From positions 1,736,001 through 1,800,000 of the forward strand of contig WJXW01000011.1 in NCBI GenBank assembly GCA_015832175.1: 64,000 nt of DNA. Direction: 5' to 3'. The stretch's first letter is position 1, and the number at the start of each line of letters is the position of its first letter. Position numbers and translations under genes: made by a program. This DNA is from Paraphaeosphaeria minitans. Taxonomy: Eukaryota; Ascomycota; Dothideomycetes; Pleosporales; Didymosphaeriaceae. The notes under the pieces are model-generated. The model saw only the letters and a program-made list of their open reading frames with translations. It was not told the origin of the DNA and made no database searches. Positions 1 through 11,092 of the stretch are shown piece by piece.

Positions 1-794
1 AACGGGAAGGTGTGTAGCATGAACCGTCCAGACAGTTCCGAGAAGCCCGCAATCTCACACGGGCCGGGCAACCAGGCGTTATGAAGTGGCTTCTGGCATC
101 GCGGCGGTGCTCATGCACCGTTGGAGGTGCGCATGCATCGCCAAGACTCGGGGATCTGATGTTCCTGTAAGACATGCATGTTTCCGCTCGGGGCGCGTCT
201 GGGAGCATCTCGATCCTCGAACAGGGAAGCAGCTTCAGAATTGTGACGGGAGGGCAGAAGGTCTTGGCAGCCACCGGTTTTGCAGGTTTCCAACTCGCAG
301 TCTGGAGTGGCCGCCTGACACGCCTGACGGTTCGCCACTTGGCCGGAGTCAAGTCCCTTGTGTACGCCGTACGGCCATGCCCACCGCAGCCACATCTGCA
401 GACCACCAACAACGACAACACAAGATGAGGGACAGCGAGCATGCTCCACGCAAATCAATCTCCCAGGCATACCACGTCCCAAGGAATCACAGCAGACCAC
501 GTCCCACAGGCATCACGGCGGCAAACGGACATTCACCAGCCGCGGCGGGGCAACCGTGCGCCGCGACTGCCAACAAACACGCCTGGCCGCTTCGGGCAGA
601 ATGTCAACAAGGGTGTGAAGGCTGATTTCCATTTCCATCCCATGTCCCATCGCTAATCAGCCTGCCACGGTGCCACCCCACCACACCAGCCGTCTCTCGC
701 GGCCTCCCACCAAGCCAGCTGTCTCACGCGGATCCAGGCATGCTCCCCGCTTGATAACCGCCTCAGCCATGTGAGGTAGTCTGCGCACCAAGCC
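1..794. other. Stretch without a supported gene
   Basis: Several short overlapping open frames occur on both strands, but none shows a recognisable domain, a consistent reading frame across possible introns, or a start that stands out. I see no repeat or RNA gene. It may hold the upstream region of the gene starting at 795 and the end of a gene outside the window. Confidence 0.4.
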
Positions 795-2127
795 ATGTCG
801 CCCTACCAGCATCTGTTTTCCACAAACGCCGTCCTCAACGTCTGGCGCAACCTGCGCACCCGCGACCAGAACGATCTGCTTCTCTCGTTCCACCTCCAGC
901 CCGACCATGTGCGCACTGCGCGGGACCCGCGCCATGGGAAAGAGGGGGTCGTGGAGACGGCGAGCGATGAGTCGGGGAGGAAGACGGCCGTCGTCGACGG
1001 CCGAGGCGCCATAGACGGGCGGAGCATTGGCTTTGTGGTACCATGGCGGAGCATGCAGGCCCAGAAGAAGGAGTTGCGGGAGAAGGAGAAGGAGCTGGCC
1101 GATGCCTTGGTTGTGCTGGCCGGGGAGGTCTCCTTTGCCGGTACGCATACAGGCTACTGAAGCCTGCCTAGGTGCACTCAGTCCATGTTGCGATGCAGCA
1201 TGCGCCGACTGCTCCCAGCCTTTCGTGGATCCAAGTGAAGGACGCCCGCTGACTTGACCAGACCTCCCACCCGCCCTCCAGTCCTCCCTCACCCAGAACC
1301 CCCTCATTCAAGTCCGCCACCTCGCCGCCGGCCTCTCCCGCCAAATGTCGCGCGTCGAAATCCAAATGGCCGACAACGAGCCCTTTGCAACCGGCAAGAA
1401 CCTCTACAGCGGCGGCGAGCTGATCCGCAAATACCTGCCCGACATCGACACGCTGTTCCAGCAGCGCCCCATCCCGCAGCGCATGATCTTCGAGCTGCTC
1501 CTCGAGCTCAAGGACCTTGTCTACGCCGGCATGCAAGCCTGCGAGCGCGAAGTTATCGAGTGGGACCTCACCAACTTCAGCTCCTTCGAGGACTTCGACG
1601 AGGCTCTCATCCGCGCCATCACGCCGCTCCCCTCGGACGAGGTGCCGGGACCGGGCTCCTCCACCGGCACGCGCAAGCTGCTCCGCCGCAAGGCTTCGAG
1701 CATTAGTGTCATATCGCGCCCCTGGCTCCACGACGAAGCCGAGATCCTGTTTCATCTCGAGTCCCTCGACACCACTGCCGCGGCCATGTCGCACCTCCCC
1801 GTCCCCATCACCGACTTCGCCGCCAAAGCCGCCATCACGCTACGCCGCACGCTGCCGCGCCAGGTCCTGAATGACCACAGCCTTGCCAAGCGGAAGCGGA
1901 CGGGGCGCTGCGCCGAGTATGCCCGCTGCATGAAATGGGCGGGCACCAGCTGGCGGCAGGGCGGCGGGTGTCGCCGGGGGTGCAAGAACGAAGATGAGGA
2001 TCCCGAGGGCCTGCCGAGCTGGCATAGTAGTAGTCGGTGGTTCGATGAGCGGGGGACGTATATGGTTGGTGGGGGGAGGGGCAGTGTCGAGGGGAACACG
2101 GCGGTGCCCATGGTGAGGCAGATGTGA
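795..2127 (+). CDS. Hypothetical protein, two exons
   Basis: I do not recognise the family. Two open segments, 795-1140 and 1262-2127, are joined by a 121-nt GT..AG intron (donor GTACGC at 1141, acceptor CCAG ending at 1261) that keeps the phase and gives about 403 residues. The first exon encodes a mostly hydrophilic N-terminus with a Lys/Glu-rich helical stretch near residues 90-105. The second begins with a helix-rich part (residues roughly 115-230) and ends in a basic, low-complexity tail that looks less conserved and could belong to a further intron or UTR. There is no signal peptide or membrane segment. The start at 795 is the first ATG of the open frame. The neighbour downstream is dihydropyrimidinase on the opposite strand, convergent with this gene. 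The model is moderately secure, the function unknown. Confidence 0.5.
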
Positions 2128-2707
2128 TATTCGGCTTGGGCTTGGCATAGACCTAGGTACTGGATTGGTGCAGGATCGACTGGACTTGGAGTTTTGGCGT
2201 TGCGGCGAGATGATACCCTCAATTATGACTACCAGGCCAAGTAATCTATCTCTTTTGCACCCGAACGGGCGGGCTTCACTGGACTGGCAATGTGCGCCTT
2301 TGCGGTTGTGCTTACGACTGGGGAGTGCGCAGCTTGACTTGCCTCGTGGTATAAAGCGTGAGTCAGTTCATCTACTATTGTATGCTCTCGACAAAAATTG
2401 CAGGATACTCTGGTAAAGAGCGAGGCACAGAGCTCACCTGATCCTGGAGTAACTCACGGTATGATACGGCTATAAAAGTATAACCTAATACTCTACCTCG
2501 GACGTTCATGATCAACCAAGTCCAATGCTAAGTAGATGCCAGTTATTTTGCATGGCGGTGCCAGACACATCTTAGCTGCTTGAACCTTATCGATCACAGC
2601 ATCGTTCGTTTAGCAGGATGTTAATTGCACACATTATAGGTCTACGTCTGTATGCGCCACCGAGGTCGAATCTACCACCCCACACCAACCCTTCCTTTTC
2701 CACCTCG
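2128..2707. other. Intergenic, convergent gene ends
   Basis: This lies between two converging genes. It is more AT-rich than its surroundings and contains a TATA-like stretch near 2471, but no plus-strand gene follows it. I see no domain-bearing frame; it probably carries the two 3' UTRs. Confidence 0.45.
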
Positions 2708-4314
2708 TTAGAAAAACCCAAACGACCCATCCTCCTTGATATCCCACTCCCCCTCGAACCTCGGCCGCGCCAACGAACTCGCCTCCCGCTTCACAAACCG
2801 CCCATACCCCTTCTCCCCCACCAGCCCGGCCCCCTCCCGATCCCACACCACGCGTCCCCGCAACACCGTGTACCGCGGCCACTGCTTCAGCGTCCGTCCC
2901 TCGAACGCGGTGTAGTCCACGTCGTGGTGCAGCATCTCGTTCCTCAGTTCGATCTCGGGCATCTTGCCAGGCGGATACCAGATGTTGACATCGGCATCGG
3001 ACAGCCCGGGGACGAGTCCACCTTTGCACGGGTACAGCCCGTACAGCTTCGCCGGATTCGAGGACGTCAGCTCCACAAACTTGGTCAGACGGAGGCGCTC
3101 CTCGCCCAGGACGAGCGCGAGCCGCGTCTCCACCCCCGCGATGCCGTTGGGTATGTCCTTGAAGCGGCCGTCGGGAAACTCGTCCGTGATGCAGGTCTTC
3201 TTGCCCGTCGCGGCGTCGTCGTAGCGGAAGGGGCAGTGGTCGCTCGACAGGATGGTGAAGGTGCCGTCCCCGAGCCCCGTCCAGATGGCGTCGCAGTCGG
3301 CCTCGCTCGCGCGGGGCGGCGGCGCGCACACGCACTTTGCGCCTTCGAAGCCGGGCTTGGCTAGGTCCTGCGCCGTCAGGAAGAGGTACTGCGGGCAGGT
3401 TTCGGCGTAGATGGGGAGTCCGCGGTCCTGTGCGGCTTTGATCGAGGCCGTGGCTTGCGGCGTCGATACGTGCACGATGAGGATGGGCGTGTCGAGGAAC
3501 TCGGAGAGGCGGATGGCGCGGTGCGTGGCTTCGATTTCGGCCATGGGGGGGTGTGACGGGCCGTGGAATTTTGGGGCGAACATGTGGCGCTTCTCGAGCT
3601 GCGCCGTCATCCAGTCGATGAGGTCGCCGTTTTCGGCGTGGATCAGCGTCGTGATCTGGTTCTTGCGGGCTTCGAGGAGGACGTCGAGGATCTGGCCGTC
3701 GTTGAGCTTGAGGGCTTCGTACGTCATGTAGATTTTGAGGCTGGTGATGCCTTCTTCGCGGAGGGTTTTGAATTCCGAGAGCGCGCGCGGAGAGGGATTG
3801 CCCACGAGGAGGTGGAAGGAGTAGTCGATGTAGCAGTTGTCCTTGGCTTTTGCGTGAGTCAAGGCGAGCGTGTCCAGAAGGGTGTCTTCGGTTTTCTTCT
3901 GGGGCGCAAAGGGGACCATGGTGGTTGTGCCGCCGCACGCAGCTGACCTGCTGCCTAGAAGTTTTGGCTCAGACGATGCTCGCAGAATGCATCTGGAAGT
4001 TCATACCAGTTTCAAAATTGTCCGCGGATGACCCCTTGCCGAATAACGGCGGTTCTTCCAGGTGGACGTGGCCATCTACACCTCCGGGCTATAGGTACAA
4101 CTTCAGTGGTTGATCGTATAACGTGATGATACCAACTCACCATCACATATCCCCCCTCCGCATCAATCGTCCTCGTCGCCTTCACACCCCTTAACTCCCC
4201 TCTCTTCACCACCTTCGCAATCTTCTCATCCTTCACCGCAATGTCGTACTCACCAACTTCCGTATCCGTCACCACCACGCCGTTCACAATAATCAGATCA
4301 AACTCAGCAGACAT
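2708..4314 (-). CDS. PYD2: Dihydropyrimidinase (cyclic amidohydrolase)
   Basis: Opens the ring of 5,6-dihydrouracil or dihydrothymine to the N-carbamoyl beta-amino acid, the second step of reductive pyrimidine breakdown; probably cytosolic. Three exons on the minus strand, 4314-4141, 4088-4007 and 3954-2708, are split by introns of 52 nt each with GT..AG ends, giving 500 residues, close to the family's usual length. Residues 63-68 carry the metal-binding DGHVHL motif and are followed by GGTTT. Further on are the SLKIYMTY segment with the lysine that is carboxylated in this family, IHAENGD, VHVST, and SSDHCPF with the catalytic aspartate, all in the expected order. The start MSAEFDLIIVNG fits the beta-sandwich N-terminus of the family. 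It is transcribed away from the M20 amidohydrolase at 4774, which would catalyse the next step, so the pair probably shares a promoter. Confidence 0.93.
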
Positions 4315-4773
4315 GTTCGACGCTGCCTCTGTCCACTCTTCGAGATACAGACGAGGTATACATAATAGCGCTCGTCGCCGACGGCGCGCCTCTCGCGGCG
4401 CAGACAACCAATGATTGTAGTGGCAAGCGCGCTAGCCTGAAGCGCCATCTCTATCGCAGCCCCTCATCTGCGCCCCTCGCGCCGAATACTCGTCTTCCTC
4501 CGTCGGCATCGTCGGGCTTATCGCCCGCTTGCACGCAGACCTGCCGCGAACTTGGATATAACGCGTAGCATGTAGTCGACTCTGCCTCACTGGCTGAAAA
4601 GTTGCCCGACGGAGAAGGTCTGCGGTAGGGGTTCGCTAGGTAGATAGCATGTAGGTAGGTAGGTAACCTAGGCAAGTAGAATGCCATTGCGACCTCTCCA
4701 TCCACGACGGGCACATCAACATGGCCTTGGCAGCACCACACAGGTGCGAGTAGTCTGTCTCGACGACGGTAAT
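4315..4773. promoter_or_regulatory. Probable shared promoter of the PYD2/PYD3 pair
   Basis: A roughly 460-bp region between two head-to-head genes of one pathway. It contains a run of TAGGTAGGTAGGTA-type repeats near 4650-4665. No operator can be named from sequence alone. An ATG at 4681 is in frame with the plus-strand gene and would shorten this region. Co-regulation is inferred from the arrangement. Confidence 0.45.
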
Positions 4774-6123
4774 ATGAACATGCCGACCGCACATGGACCG
4801 AGGATCGATGCCCAGAGGCTGAATGACATGCTGCAGAGTACGTGTTCGTCGTGGGGCGCGCTGGCTGCGCCGTCGACGGGCATGTGTCGCTTGACGCTCA
4901 GCCAAGAGGACAAGGAAGTGCGGGACTGGCTGGTTGCGGAATGCAAAAGCTTGGGGTGCGACGTCAAGGTCGATCAGATTGGGAATATCTTTGCGGTGAG
5001 GAAGGGGGAGGTCGAGGGCGCGAAGCCGATCGCGATGGGGAGCCATATGGACACGCAGCCAGCAGGTACAGAGGAAAGCGATTCGGGCATCTTGACAGCG
5101 TGCTGATAGCCATCGTAGGGGGCAGATATGATGGTATTCTAGGCGTCCAGTCGGCGCTCGAGGTCCTGCGCACCCTCCATGAAAATAACATCACAACACA
5201 TCTGCCTGTCGCGCTGATAAACTGGACGAACGAAGAAGGCGCGCGCTTCCCGGGCGCTATGATGGCGTCTGGCGTGTGGTCGACGCACTCCTCAACACCC
5301 CTCGAAACCTGCTGGGACCTGCAAGACAAAGACGGCATACGCATGAAACACGCCCTCGAAAACATCGGCTACCTTGGCTCCACGCCAGCCGACTATCGCG
5401 AGAACGGGCTTGAGTGCCACTTCGAGCTGCACATTGAGCAAGGCCCGCTGCTAGAAAGCAAAGGAAAGACCGTGGGCATAGTGACCAGCGTGCAAGGCAT
5501 GAAGTGGTTCGCCATCAGGGTCGAGGGCGTCGAAGGGCACGCCGGTGCGACTCCGATGCCTGGCCGCGCAGACGCCCTCGTCACTGCGTCGAGACTGATC
5601 ACCGCGGTTCGGGATGCAGCTTTGACCACGGGACTCGGTGTCGCGACGGTAGGCGTCATCAACAGCGATACCTCCAGCCAGGCGACGATACCCGCGGGCG
5701 TGCACTTCATCATCGACGTGCGATGTACCACCGACGACATGGTCGACCAGCTCGCCTCTTACCATCTTCAAATCCTTCGATGCAATCATCGCTGAGGAGA
5801 ACAACGGCACATCATACGCCCTCACCCGGTCGTGGGGCATGCCACAGTCCGTCTTCCACCCGCGGTGCATCGAGGCGTGCAGGAGTGCGGCGCTGAATGT
5901 CGTGGGCGAGGAGCAGGTCATGGACATGAAGAGTAGAGCTGGCCACGACACTGCGTGGACGTCTCGCGTGTGTCCGTCGAGCATGATCTTTGTGCCCAGT
6001 AAAGACGGACTGAGCCACAATCCGAATGAGTACACGAGTCCGGAGCATTGTGCGGTTGGGGCGCAGGTGTTGCTGGAGGCGGTGTTGGCGTATGATGGGA
6101 AGGCGAGAGCGGGGGGCGCATGA
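4774..6123 (+). CDS. PYD3: Beta-ureidopropionase / N-carbamoyl amidohydrolase (M20 type), apparent frameshift
   Basis: Hydrolyses N-carbamoyl-beta-alanine to beta-alanine, CO2 and ammonia, the last step of reductive uracil breakdown; fungal enzymes of this activity belong to the di-zinc M20 family (established for yeast PYD3). Exon 1 ends at 5065 and exon 2 starts at 5119 (53-nt GT..AG intron), which rebuilds GSHMDTQPAGGRYDGILG with the first zinc ligands. NEEGARF carries the catalytic glutamates, ELHIEQGP another ligand, and AGHDTAWTS with the closing PSKDGLSHNPNEY is typical of the family. The conserved frame changes between about 5745 and 5760: the frame before has DDMVDQLA, the frame after has TIFKSFDAIIAEENN, with one extra base between them. 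No plausible intron covers this. The start is uncertain: ATGs at 4681, 4774 and 4780 are all in frame. It may be a sequencing error or a real null allele. Confidence 0.82.
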
Positions 6124-6907
6124 GAGCAGCTGATAGAGACATGAAAAGGGACTGACTGGAGTCTGGTATGACTTGAGACATTGATGTGTTTTTGGTTTTT
6201 TGAAGGTGGTTGTACATCATAGCATATTTTGGCCTACATCTCCAGTTGAAAATATAGCCATGTTGTGGAGTTGGCTGGGATGACTTCAGTTGTCATACTG
6301 TTCTCGAGGTAGGTAGCCTGAAAGATTGTGGGCCTCGTTGTACATAAGAGTTAAGGACTTCTGTAGACTCGTCTCTACGCCCTACTGCGCACAGTCTCTT
6401 TTGTTATTCTATTATGTTCTAGCGAGTGCAAAGATAATCCTCTGGGCTGCATGTGCGGGGCGCAGTATTTGCGAGGTGTGATTGTTCCTTACCTAGGCGC
6501 TTTGAATGCAGGACCAAACTAGCTTACCTACCTATCTAGACAGCCTGGGATTAGTGCTAGGAGTGTTCTCATGTTTGCATACGATCAGCTGCAAGCCAGT
6601 GGCCTTGACCAACATATCGGGAGGTGGGTTCTGCCTTCCACGCCGTGTTAAACAACGCAGTGGCTTGCAGGTGGAGGGGACGAGAGGGCATGGCATTACC
6701 TATGGCGGAAGTGCGACAAGTACGGTCACCGTAGGTACGTACAGTAGGTAGGTACCTAACAAACTGTTGCTCCAAACATGATTAGATGGGAGCATTTTAA
6801 CAAACCTTTGATTGGACACTAACCCCCACTATCTATAAAATGCGACGACGAGCAGCTGCAGACCCGACCGGGTCTGAACAGTAAGGGCCACCTCCTAAAT
6901 ACCTAAT
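6124..6907. other. Intergenic region with GGTA/TACC motifs
   Basis: No supported gene. It contains several tetranucleotide GGTA or TACC runs, near 6308, 6523 and 6733-6757. The last 100 bases hold promoter elements for the following pseudogene. Confidence 0.5.
6811..6839 (+). promoter_or_regulatory. CCAAT-reverse and TATA elements
   Basis: ATTGG at 6811 (CCAAT on the other strand) and TATAAA at 6834 lie about 97 and 74 bases before the ATG of the decayed monooxygenase. The spacing suits a fungal core promoter, so the gene was probably expressed before it decayed. Confidence 0.4.
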
Positions 6908-8710
6908 ATGGCTGAACCTTCCATCGAATACGCCGACGTACTAGTAGTGGGCGGCGGACCGGTTGGTATGCATCTCGCTGCGGGTACCGTATCTAATCAC
7001 GACTGCGCTGACACGAACGACAGGTCTTATTACGGCGCTGCAGCTTGCGCGCAACCTTCCTAATGCGTTGTTTACTGTTAGGATTATAGAAAAGTATCTA
7101 AAGTCTAGACAGGACTAGTATGGCCGTGCCATTACGCTGTTTTCGCGCTCGTCGGAGATGTTGGATCAGCTGGGGCTTGCTGAGGCGCTGGCGCAGCAGT
7201 GCTTTGCGTGTCGGGAGACGGTTAATTATGATGGACACGGTAAGGAGTTGCCTGCGCGGGGATGGAGCTTTCTGGAGGATATAAAGGATACGACGTGGGA
7301 CTTTGCACTTGTGCTGAGGTAGAAGTATTAGGAGGAGATTTTTTGGCAGGCGCTGAGAAGGGAAGGCGTAGAGCTGGAGGCGCTGTGGGAGTTGAAGAGT
7401 GTGGAATTGCTGGAGGGCGTGAGTAAGAACGGTAATGGGGTGCTTGCGGGTATCGTGCATCCTTAGATGGGCATGAGAAGGATGGTGAAGTGCAGGTATC
7501 TTATTGGGGCCGACAGCGGACGGTCTTCTGTTAGGAGAACGATGGATATTCCCTTCGATGGGTCCTCGAGTGAGGATCAGTGGGTGCGGGTGGACGGCGT
7601 GATTGAGACGGATCTCCTAAAACCACGCACGTACTGCGCTATCGAATCGCCTACTCACGGCAACGTGCTGTGGGCTGCGCTGGACTATGGTGCTACTCGG
7701 ATTGGATACGCATTCACGCCAGAAAGAAGGAAGGCTTACGAAGTCTTCGACGAGGAGGCAGCTGTCAAGGAGGCAATTGCATCTGTCAAGCCTTTCTCAT
7801 TCAACTTCAAGCAGGTGGACTGGTGGACTGTGTACGTTGTCGGTCAGCGTATAGCACGCAACTTCTTCGCCAGTGAGTGCGTCTTCCTCGCCGGTGACGC
7901 ATGTCATACTCATTCCTCCGGCGCCGCTCAAGGGATGAACACGGGCATACATGAGGCATTGCCGTCAACCTAGGGTAGAAGCTCTCACTCGTTCTTCGGG
8001 GGTGGCGAACCCTGACCTCCTGCACACGTACGAGGCAGAACGACTGCCAAATGTCCAGCGCCTCATCAACTACGACAAAGATATCTCACGGCTGATGACC
8101 ATGCAGCTGCCCGAGCACTGGAAGGGCGATCCAAACGCCGACACCAACGAAGTATTGGGCCAAGTCATGGCCGAAGCCGCAACGTTCAGTAGCGGATTGG
8201 GCATCTACTACGAGCCGGACACGTACCTAAACCTCGCACAATCCTCGGGTCGCTCGTCAGTCCAGCCGGGGCAGCGCGCGCCGGACGTGACGCTTCAGAA
8301 GCCGGCGACGTTCGAAGCTACGCGCTTGCAGACGGTGACGCCCAACGTTGCGCGGTTCTACCTTGTCCTGTTCGCTGGCGATGTTGCGCTTACGAAAGAG
8401 CGTCTCTCCGCATTCACGAGCTCTATCCCACAATCCCACTGGCTTTTCAATTCGAAGAATCCTGTATCGTGGATTTCGATATTTGATGGGCCCGGCGGAC
8501 CCTCGGCGTACGAGACTTTGGGAGGCATGCCGCTTGGTCGGGTATTTTACGACGGTGATCACAGCGCACGGGCGATATGGAGTCCGCGCCGACATGGGCG
8601 CCATATTGGTGTTGAGACCGGACGGTTGGGTGGGTACCGTCACTGAACTTGGCTCAGGTAGGAAGGCAGCGTTGGAAAAGTACTTTCAGAGGATCTTTGT
8701 GAGTTTCGCT
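6908..8710 (+). pseudogene. FAD-dependent phenol-hydroxylase-like monooxygenase, broken
   Basis: The family hydroxylates aromatic rings using FAD and NADPH. Exon 1 (6908-6965) encodes the dinucleotide-binding ADVLVVGGGPVG. A 58-nt intron ends at 7023, and the frame continues with GLITALQLAR. Later family landmarks are YGRAITLFSRS, YLIGADSGRSSVR, CVFLAGDACHTHSSGAAQGMN (the second FAD motif) and a thioredoxin-like C-terminal domain ending LVLRPDGWVGTVTELGS. The frame is broken by TAG at 7116, 7320, 7329 and 7464, another TAG at 7976, and by frameshifts near 7464-7495, 7955-7965, 8000 and 8570. The TAGs at 7116, 7320 and 7329 sit where Gln codons fit and the one at 7976 where Trp fits; all are explained by a C-to-T change in CA on one strand. 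It cannot make a full enzyme as written. Confidence 0.85.
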
Positions 8711-9124
8711 GGAAGTCTAGAAGGTACATCGGATGCATGCTGACTGAGTAATTGTTACAGGTCTTGGACGCAGGGCCAAAGCTGTGAGCCATGCCTACAT
8801 GGACTTGGTGGAGCTTGCGGAGTCTGAAGAGCATGCATTTGGTGGGGCTTGCAACGGCCAGTTAGTCAAAGTTTGGCTCACCGTCGTGGGCTGTCGCCCC
8901 GTCTACTCAACGAACTCTCGCGATACACGCTACAGTCCGCTTCAATGCACTCACCGCTACTAACCTACTAAATAGCCACACCTTCGATATCAATAAACCT
9001 CAGCCAGACATGTCAAAATTCACTCCCCCATGCCATCTCCCCCATCTCTCGTTCTCGCCCTCTCGCTGTCTGCCATTGACACTGACACTGGCCATTCCCA
9101 TCCTCTCTTGTCCCCTCAGTAGCA
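8711..9124. other. Intergenic region before the WSC gene
   Basis: No supported coding segment. The last 120 bases are pyrimidine-rich, as is common before fungal start codons; an in-frame ATG at 9010 opens a short frame without features. Confidence 0.4.
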
Positions 9125-11056
9125 ATGGCTTCAAAGATTCAGTATCTCGCTTTCTTCCTTACGACCGCATCCACAGCGTCTCTCCAGTTCCCTCGCCGCG
9201 CCGTCAGCCATGCGACTAACCTACCCAACGGCTGGACCTACTCTGGCTGCTATGTCGACAGTGTTGCCGACCGCGAGCTCAAGCGAGCGTTCCAGTGGGC
9301 GAATAATCAGAGCGCAGCACAGTGTATCAGTTACTGTTCTAATTTGGGGTATGACATCGCTGGCACAGGTACGTATCACTCACATATGGGGGACGTTCAA
9401 GTGTGAAAGTAGAATATGGAGGCTAATGAAAGACAGAATGGGGCCGCGAGTGATTTTGCGACTGGGAGATCAACGCTGTCAAGACGGCGAACGATAGCGA
9501 ATGTGGGATGTCGTGCACTGGCAACAAGGGCGAGGCGTGTGGTGGACCGGTTCGGATTAACGTCTATCAGTAAGTGTCCCTTTCCCATCCATTCGCTCCA
9601 TTTGCTTTGTAGTACTACTATCATACTTCTACACAGGGGCCCAACCGATCTCCCGGTAAAACACTCGGGCGACGGGAAAACTTTCGAATACGTTGGCTGC
9701 TGCCCTGATGTGCAGAACCGCCTCCTTCCCGCTCAGCCGCTGGCGGGCCCAACAGTGACAGTCGGCATGTGTGTTGATGCGTGCAGAAAGGCTGACTTCT
9801 CATCGAATGCGACGTCTACTGCGTATTCGGGCGTGGAGTATAGCCGTGGTGAGTTGCTACTTTCCTTTTGACCTCCTTACATCATGTCGCTCTCCGTGTT
9901 GGGAGCCTCTTTCCTTTTTCCTCTCACCGGCCCTCATTACTTCTAATTTTGTGACGAATGCGCTCTGCTATCTTTCTTCCAGCACTTTTCATGGGCCATG
10001 TCTGAATCGACCTTCCTGCATCCAGCTCACATGACCAAAAAATGCACATAGCTAATAACACTGGCAGAATGCTTCTGTGGCCGCGATACAGTATTGCCCG
10101 CTTCCGCCACCCGGAACGGGACGCATCTCACCGGGTGTGACATGGCGTGCAAGGGTAAAAGTACGGAGCTCTGTGGTGGGCCCTACCGATTGAATGTGTA
10201 CATTGTTGATCCGCAGGCGTCGAGTACGAAGTCTGTGAGCTTGACGGCGACGACAGCCACGGTTAATGCGACTGCATCTTCACCTAGTAGCGTAACGCCA
10301 ACGATAACTTCAACTACCAATCCAGCGGTTTCTACGACATCTTCATCTAAAAGCGTGGCTTCTACGTCTTCGTCTAGTAGCGCGGCCCCTACAAGAACTT
10401 CGACAACCAGGACGGTGGCTCCTACGACATCTGCTTTGTCCAGCAGCATTTCATCTACAACGTCATACTCTTCTAGCGCTGTGCCCACTAAATCGTCCAC
10501 TACGCCGGGGACTTCTAGGAAGAGGGAGTCTTCTACCAGCAGCTCCGAGTCGATATCTTTCTCTTCGACGACATCCTCCTCTACTTCTGCTAACCCGACC
10601 ACGGTAACAGTAATCGTGACGATAACTGCTTCGTCTTCCTCTAGCAGTACTGTTTCGTCATCAACATCTTCGGCAATAGTCTCGTCTAGCTCTTCCTTTG
10701 CCAGAGTATCAACAAGCACCAACACCAGCACAAGTTTGACTTCCACTACGATCATGAGCACGATGGCTTCTGTTAAGCCGACAACGACTTCTGACTCAAA
10801 CACGTCTTTCGCACCGTCATCCACTGGCAGCACTGATTCCTCAAGTGGCACGACTTTGTTGAATGGGAGCATCTCAGTCACGTCTTCTTCGTCTACTGCC
10901 AGCACGTCGAGCGCGTCGTCCACATGTATAAGCACGGCTGCTCCATTCACTGCGTCGCCCACTTCTGCAACCGCGAAGGCGACTACATTGGTGTCCAGCA
11001 GATTTGTCTTCCACGGCTGGGGCTTCGACAAGTACTATTTCTTCATCGAGGACTAG
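9125..11056 (+). pseudogene. WSC-domain, Ser/Thr-rich cell-wall protein with in-frame TGA
   Basis: WSC domains bind carbohydrate in wall proteins and stress sensors. Four exons (9125-9368, 9437-9569, 9637-9848, 10068-11056) keep phase and would give about 525 residues. The N-terminus looks like a signal peptide. WSC domain 1 starts at NGWTYSGCYVDS, WSC domain 2 at FEYVGCCPDV and ends GKSTELCGGPYRLNVY. About 270 residues of Ser/Thr-rich linker follow. In domain 1, codon 87 (9451-9453) is TGA where the conserved first Cys of the CxC motif belongs (WGRE-stop-FC). No alternative acceptor avoids it. Near 11003 the Ser/Thr-rich composition passes into another frame and runs on to about 11150, so the true C-terminus may also be shifted. 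No membrane segment or GPI signal is seen. It could be a nonsense allele or a base error. Confidence 0.75.
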
Positions 11057-11092
11057 GCCTGTCACGCCGTCAACCACGTCAATCTCGTCCAA

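Noticed and set aside
2634..3938. Second minus-strand frame of 434 codons over the dihydropyrimidinase gene
   Set aside because: Arg/Pro/His-rich shadow of the real gene, which carries all family motifs in the neighbouring frame.
9451..9453. Selenocysteine at the TGA in the WSC gene
   Set aside because: TGA at a Cys position is suggestive, but Pezizomycotina are not known to use selenocysteine and no stem-loop element is evident after the gene apart from the inverted repeat, whose perfect arms do not resemble a SECIS.
10183..11031. Antisense open frame of 282 codons over the WSC gene
   Set aside because: It is the complement of the Ser/Thr-rich repeat and reads as Val/Asp/Glu-rich low complexity, with no domain.
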